From: Aphrophora alni
Taxonomy: Eukaryota > Arthropoda > Insecta > Hemiptera > Aphrophoridae
Reading direction: 5' to 3'
Assembly (NCBI GenBank): GCA_963513935.1
Contig: OY740776.1
Location: 8,214,724 to 8,278,723, forward strand
Length of the DNA stretch: 64,000 nt
Made by a program: the position numbers and the translations under genes
In this document: in pieces, positions 58,011 through 64,000 of the stretch
Layout of the letters: the number at the start of each line of letters is the position of its first letter
Position numbering within the stretch: the first letter of the stretch is position 1
Notes under the pieces: model-generated
Told to the model about the DNA's origin: nothing
The model's input: the letters and a program-made list of their open reading frames with translations, nothing else
The model's database searches: none

Positions 58011-59049
58011 CTGCAATATACAATATACTTCAACATCTACAATAAATCATCTTTATCCAACTACAATAAATTAGAATAAACTAATCGCTATTTAACAAAG
58101 GTGCTAGCGTTAAAGGATTTAGGACAAAAATCCCAGGGGAGTACAAGAGGATTATAATCACATCTACATCTGAGGAAGCTACCTGTGTGCGAGGGAAAAG
58201 CTGCATCCTGCTCGAGGTGACCCTGCTTTAACTGAACACTCAATAAACATTCCCCAATCCAAGGTGGCAAATGTCCTTAGAGCAATCCTAAGGATAATTC
58301 CATGCCGATGGATGAATTATTGTGTAAAAGAGTTATTGTGTATCAAACGGAGCCTATGGAGGACCAAGTGACCTTTCATAGTAAATAACCACTTTTTAAA
58401 AATGTTATAACTTGTAGAAACATTAATGAATTCTACACAAAATAAACAAAATAAAACTATAAAATACTCAGACATTTGACAAACTAAAACCATAAAATAC
58501 TCAGCTATTGATAATAAAACAGAAACAACTTCAGTTGCTTCGGGAACATGTGATAGGGTGGAGGGAAGGCCTATAAAGCTATACCAAAACTGAAAACTAA
58601 TCAGATAAAGAGGACATGATGCTAGAAGTAGACGATTCCTCTCAAGATACCATCTCGACTGATACAATTGAAAAATTAAGACTGATAAAAGTAAAATAAA
58701 TCAGAGCAGAAAAGAAAAAGAAGCTCTTGGAAAGACTCACAGAACAAGGTATCAAATAGAATCATAAACTGTGAGGAAGAAACAAAAAGAAAAACAAAGA
58801 ACCCTTTAAGGAGTGTTATATTATTACCCAAAAAAAAATATTATAATTTCGAGGAGTTTTCTGTACCTTCTTCCAAAAAATATCGGTAAGGATTCTACAC
58901 AAAATTATTAACAATATACATTCACATGTTCTTACTTATCAAGAGAGAAACAAAGTAAAAATTCAAATCATAATAAAATTGACACATATTCTACTAAAAC
59001 ATATGTAAGAGCAATATATAAGAATCACTATATTATTCAATATCTATTA

Positions 59050-59340
59050 ACTACATACATTAAACAAGTGTTCAACCTCCTCCTGTTCAAAGAGCCAACT
59101 TCTCAATTTTCGCAAAACAATGAAATTGAATTTCCACATTTGATGTGGCCAGGCAGAACATTAAATAATTTTGGCCCCAGCAAACAGAGTCTTATTAAAG
59201 TAAGTTTTAAAAGGTTTTGGAAAAACTGCAAAAATTCCTGCACTTTTAACCATACCCTCCTCCCATCAGACCTATCAGAAAGTTGCCCATTTCCACTTTT
59301 TATAAAAAATAACTTAAGCATATATAACTTAAATAACATA
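59050..59340 (-). mobile_element. LINE ORF2 C-terminal relic
   Basis: Minus strand reads LTLIRLCLLGPKLFNVLPGH, then IKCGNSISLFCEN. The pattern GPK.FN.LP..I....S...F is the C-terminal tail of CR1/Jockey/RTE-like reverse transcriptase ORFs. Only this end is present, so it is a 5'-truncated copy. Confidence 0.5.
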
Positions 59341-59849
59341 ATTAATATTTCAGTAGCAGTCTTAAGGAGGCATATGACTTGGTCAGACTTAATTTAGTTA
59401 CAAGATATTTGTGAACAATGTAGCCTAGTATTAATGTTTTTTAAACAGTCTTAAAGGAACGTCTGGGATAAAGTGAATAAAAAAAGGACAGTGTGGAATT
59501 AATTGATTGTAGAGTGTGTAGGAAAGTTATGGACACATGAATAGGACTGTGAATTTGTAAGGACAACTTGAGATCGTCAGCGGGCTGATTACGTCTACAA
59601 TGAACCTGTACTTCAAGATCGAGGGCTGCTCACCACAAAGGATGTTCACCCTGGAAATGGCTACAATGTGGTAATAAAAAATGATAGACAATCTTATATA
59701 ATTTTTTGTATAAAAAGACTAATGGTGAAAAAAAATGTTAAAATTTGTTTAAATAAGTAAGTTGTAATGTAAGCAGTAATTTTAAAAGATTTAAGCTTAA
59801 TCTAACATTTAAATAAAAAATAGTATAAATTTTTAATACTACATTTAAA

Positions 59850-60360
59850 AGTTTTTACTCGCTTTGTTCGTGTCAGTATCTTAACTCTGGCGGGCCTCGA
59901 AACTGTACATATCTGAAGGAGCCTCCGATCACTATGCTTAAGTTGGTGATTCAATCCTGCAGGATCTCACCTCTATATAATACCCCATTTTCTTGGGAAG
60001 TCAAAGTTCTAAATTATATTTTTATTAATAACTTTGCTATTTGACATCATGGAGAGGTGAGGTTGGTACAATTAAATTTGTAATTGAAATCTGTAAATTT
60101 TTATCAAAGTTAGTGTGTTATAAGTTGAAAACACACGATATGACCCAAAAAACTGTTTTGACATTTTCAATTAGATTATTCTTAATTTAAACAATGTTTT
60201 TTATAGGCGGACACTATTGTCCATTATACTAAATTAGATGGTCCGCTAAAATTAGATGTATACTTAATTTATGTGGCCGCTATCATGCTTACATACTTAA
60301 CAATAAGGATGACAGATGCATGGAATGTCAAACATCCCTTTATCATTTTCTTGAGGCCAT
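59850..60360 (+). repeat. Dispersed repeat family, copy 3
   Basis: Shares TTACTCGCTTTG, GGCGGGCCTCGAAACTGTAC, AACTTTGCTATTTGACATCATGG and GCCGCTATCATGCTTACATA with the copies at 23096 and 26527, same strand. Confidence 0.6.
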
Positions 60361-60523
60361 AAAACGTAAAGTTCAATAAAAAATAACCAAACTTACCCTA
60401 CATCTTGTATACTGAATAAGCAAAGAGTTTATAATACTATACCATTTACAATGGTTGACTAGTTATAATAAAAAGGTTTTAACCAATAAGCTAAACTAAA
60501 GCCCTTTAGCCTGTAACACTTAC

Positions 60524-60595
60524 AATGCTGGTAAATCCATTAAAGATTCCTCTTGTTCTTCAAGGGGCTCTTCCTTTACCAGAATAGATTCCATT
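60524..60595 (-). CDS. Possible first coding exon of an unassigned gene
   Basis: 72 bases between acceptor TTTTTATACAG and donor CATT|GTAAGTG on the minus strand. One base in is ATG, opening MESILVKEEPLEEQEESLMD followed by LPAL. VKEEP is a sumoylation-type motif common in nuclear regulators. The reading phase at its end does not match the start of the exon at 58010, so the two are not simple neighbours. Function unknown. Confidence 0.45.
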
Positions 60596-60849
60596 CTGTA
60601 TAAAAAAAAAAGATATTTGGTTATAAGTAAAGTAAAACTTGTATAGAAAGTCGACCCAATGGTTTAAAGTATTTATGCGTACATACTGAAGAGAGATGGA
60701 TATAGCAACAAACAGCACAGTAGAGCAGCTTCTATAAGTTAGTCTGAGAAAGAATTCAGCGTTAAAATATTATTATAGCCTATAATTTCAAAATTGGTAT
60801 AAAGTAAAATAATTAGATATATAATTTTTAAATTGACTTATAAAATAGG

Positions 60850-61843
60850 TAAATATGTATTGTTACTGTCCAAGCGATTTTAGTGCAAAATATCGGCAAT
60901 TCGTCTTCAAATACCGTTTTTACATCATTTCGATACGCCTTTAAAACGCAGGTCACTTTTTATCTTTTACTATTGTTCACCTTATTTCACTTTAAAATCA
61001 TCCAAATTGAGCAATTTTTAATATTTTCAATATAATACACATATTAAAATCACTCGTGGGGCACATCCGCACTTAAGTTTTACAGGTTCATATTACTATG
61101 CTTCAAAGATTTACTAGTAAGATTTACTATGCTTACTTGACCTAGTTAGGTAAAAACAATATCCCATCACTAAAGTCAAGCAACATTGAGCATGGTTAGT
61201 TAGTACTTGGATGTGTGACCGTCTCCACTTCTTTTGACCAGCTGGAAGCTCAGGCTGGCTGGAGACTGCGTACACTTTAGCCGAATCTTGTCAGGATGGG
61301 CCAAGGAGTCGGGTTAGGACTCTAATGAACGCACGCAACGCAAGTGAAATTAAATGTTATATTTTATTTTATCGCCGAATTAAAAGATTACAGAATTAAT
61401 TATGATTTATTAAAAAGACATAACGGCAAGATAAAGCCTTAATAGTGGCCAAAAAACATACCGTTTAATTTAGCTAGCACGTGGCCGAAAATGGACTGAC
61501 CTGACCTCGTCCTGTAGCGGTCTTCCGTCTCGCGGCTCTCGGAACAGACTCTCGGTCGGCTCACTAGTTAAAGCCTACCACTCCTCGTCTCTCCCCCCTT
61601 CTTCTACGTCATATTGCACTGCTCATCAAAATCGCAAGTGCCTATTCATATTTTATTATTTAGAATTCCTTTACATCCTAATTTATAATTATTATGATTT
61701 TGGTTTGGTGGGCTCCTTGGCTGGGCCACAGATGCGAGATCACTTGGGAACACCACTGTGTGTATATGTGTATATATATATAAATATATAGGGAGAGGGA
61801 GAGGGAGAGAAGGAGAGGGAGGGGAAGGAGAGGGAGAGGGAGG

Positions 61844-61876
<33 letters not shown>

Positions 61877-62190
61877 GCCATGTCAAGTAAAAACAATTCA
61901 CTTACAAACCTATTTTAACATATAGTTCACAATGGATCTTAATCTAGAAAAATTGAAATTATGTTTTTTTTACTTACATTTCATGAAATAGCTGTCGAAA
62001 TAAACTCAAAATGCCAAAAAATCTTCATTTTGAATTGCTGTTTTCAGACAGAAATAATGAATTGTAAAAGATAAAAAGTGACCTGCGGTGTAAAGGAGTG
62101 TCGAAATGATGAGGAAAACGGCATTTGGAAGACGAATTGCCGATATTTTGCACTAAAATCGCTTGGACAGAAACAATGTATATATTTATT
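60850..62190. mobile_element. 1.3-kb element with long (about 115-bp) terminal inverted repeats
   Basis: CTGTCCAAGCGATTTTAGTG at about 60867 is mirrored by CACTAAAATCGCTTGGACAG at about 62153-62172. The match continues inward through CGGCAATTCGTCTTC..AATACCGTTTT and GGTCACTTTTTATCTTTTAC with some mismatches. No transposase is encoded. The interior holds a moderately GC-rich block (about 61230-61620) that may be a later insertion, and a GA-rich microsatellite. Confidence 0.75.
61760..61868. repeat. TA/GA microsatellite
   Basis: TGTGTATATATATA followed by interrupted GGGAGA units and a pure (GA) run of about 12 units. Confidence 0.95.
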
Positions 62191-64000
62191 ATAAAATAGT
62201 GGCAGTTAACAGTTTAGAGTTAGGATTTCCGTCTCTGCTAAAGCAGGAGCTGTTATTGTTAGACTTATTTTATAAATATAGCTTATTAACGCATCTTTTG
62301 TTGTAGAATAAATATTGAATACTAATACAGGTATTTAAATAAACACCACAGCTCAAAGCTATAAGTCTTATTAACCTTTGAAAGAACAAACAAAATAACA
62401 ACAGGACAAATTTCTACATTTAAAATCTGAATCTGTGGTTGTCAATTTTGCCATTTGTTCATCTTTAACATATTAATGATCTGTGACATAAAGAATGAGG
62501 ATATTCTCTTCCATAATAAAAACGATAAAATTTTATTAGAACCAAGATTTACAAATTAAAAACTATTTTACACTGTCTCGGTTATTTCTAAAATGATTTA
62601 TTACTTATTACCGTTCTACAAGATCTCTACAAAGTGGTAAAAAGCACATTTTGATAAATATTACATATATATTGTAAATGGAAATAGTATAACTGTATGT
62701 GTTAGCCAGAAATATGAATGTATGATTCCATTGAACCACCTTTTTATCATCTTAATATTTGTTCCGAGTGTTTTTAATTTTACTTAAAACTAGCTAATTA
62801 ATAATTATCTAAAACCAAATGATACAAATTGTTAGGCCCCTAACTAAATCATTGAACAGTACCTAGATTAGGTACTCCCCCTCAGTAACAGTGTTTCTTA
62901 CAATCTAGACTTAGACGCAAGACGCAAATTTTACCATGTGACCAGCGTCCAAAAACGAGATGTGGACGATGTGGTCATTTGGACTTGGATTGGAATTGGA
63001 ATGACTTGGAGTTCAGCGATTCTCTTGATGTATCTGGAGAGAGTAAATTTTTTAATTTTTACATTCAGAAAAATTCTGCTTAGTTGTAAAGGCCGGAGAT
63101 AGTAAATTAATCCTTTTCCTGATCCACGAGAACGTAAGTTGGTTTGAGTCTTATCAATCAATCGAAATATTCATATATTATTCAAAACCACTAGGCCTAC
63201 TCTTTATTAGTAAAGTATTTATCTGTTCTTTGTAGGATATTAAATGTTCCCTCAAGGTCTTTGAAGTCAGAAATAGAATGTATGATTAAGTTGAAATATC
63301 TATTCATAAATTAATAATTAACTTGAGAATTATAATATTAATGATTTTGTCTTTTTAGTATTTAATCCAAGTTTTCTTTTATTCCCCATAAAAACTATCT
63401 TTTTAACAACAATCAGTTATCAAACATCTTTTTTTAAACAATTCACAGCTGATCAATAGTTATCTAAAAAATTACAGATTACATGATAGAAAAATTGTCA
63501 GGTTGCCAAAACAGTGAACAACATTATACACTTCAGTCAGTTCATAGTACCTAGGGGCCTACATATATTGTACATAACCTAACTTGTTCCAGTAATCAAA
63601 TATTGTGTTGGTTGTAAATGCCATGTGATATTTACTGCTTTGAAGATATTATTGAACCATTTCAATAATTTATCTAATATAGAAGTGTTAAATCACATAT
63701 ATCTTTCTCAATTCCGATCCAAAAACAGTAATCCTATGTAAAATGGTAATTATACAATAAAAAAAAAATGAAATCCTAAACTATTTACCTTATATTCACA
63801 GATTTTTTTTTCTTTTTTCGGTTGACATTTTTCGTCACAAAATGCATTTCTTCACTATCAAATAACATTGAAAACAACGGAATCCAGCTGTTGTTAGGTT
63901 AAATATAGGTCTGGTTATGAAAGCCTATAATCAAACAACTGTAATAGGCATGCATCATATATTTAGTTAACTTGCCAGAACTAATAAAACAACTGATCAC
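62191..64000. other. Non-coding stretch
   Basis: AT-rich. A 76-codon minus-strand open frame (62931-63161) and an exon-like piece after CTCTCTCCAG near 63037 were examined and not supported as a gene. Confidence 0.4.

Noticed and set aside
58088..58670. Minus-strand frames near 58.1-58.7 kb suggesting a protein
   Set aside because: No domain, low-complexity hydrophobic content and no splice support; possibly LINE-derived but not demonstrable by eye.
62931..63161. Minus-strand 76-codon frame and a possible exon near 63037
   Set aside because: Alternative frame contains a stop, and no family was recognised.

Overview
This is an AT-rich, intron-bearing animal nuclear sequence, most likely insect and possibly a hemipteran. 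That rests on the mixture of insect-type transposons (piggyBac, P element, mariner, Helitron, Penelope, Ty3/gypsy, several LINE clades) and on fragments of animal genes (metabotropic glutamate receptor, nucleoporin Nup107). The species assignment is an impression, not a demonstration. No bacterial operons, tRNA, rRNA or CRISPR arrays were seen.

Layout. 0-5 kb: two exons resembling an insect metabotropic glutamate receptor (421-557 with an in-frame stop; 3905-4118, transmembrane segment 5) flank a damaged piggyBac element whose TTAA/CCCT left end is at 1064. 5-10.5 kb: LINE relics, a mariner relic, a short terminal-inverted-repeat element carrying a MADF-domain fragment, and a three-copy 160-bp tandem repeat. 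10.8-18.3 kb: an apparently complete P-superfamily DNA transposon with a perfect 31-bp terminal inverted repeat, a 7-bp target duplication (CCAGTAG) and an intact two-exon THAP transposase of about 977 residues; it contains an inserted non-autonomous Helitron. 18.4-28.6 kb: tandem and fold-back repeats, a piggyBac relic, dispersed repeats, an unrecognised two-exon plus-strand gene fragment (25427-25882) and a 174-bp hairpin.

28.6-41.2 kb: a nest of Ty3/gypsy-type LTR retrotransposons. A 5'-truncated older element (integrase at 28648-29746, 3' LTR at 38987) has been split by a younger relative (31472-38188) with identical 860-bp LTRs and a 4-bp ATTT duplication. The younger element encodes only a 412-residue coiled-coil protein and no visible pol. 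A solo LTR on the opposite strand (40257-41139) has a TGAT duplication. 41.6-52.7 kb: minus-strand exons of the C-terminal part of Nup107, with introns carrying a Penelope fragment, an R1-like LINE relic, a pogo/Tigger relic and another LTR. Three Nup107 exons are intact, one has a two-base slip in a CA run and one is badly broken. 53-64 kb: LINE, mariner and Penelope (reverse transcriptase plus GIY-YIG) relics, two small exon-like segments on the minus strand, and a 1.3-kb element with long inverted repeats.

The only long uninterrupted gene is the P-type transposase. The host genes are partial and retain introns, so they look like fragments of duplicated genes, or genes disrupted by rearrangement, in a transposon-rich region. 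Many disruptions are single-base or short-repeat indels, so some could be assembly errors; raw reads would decide.
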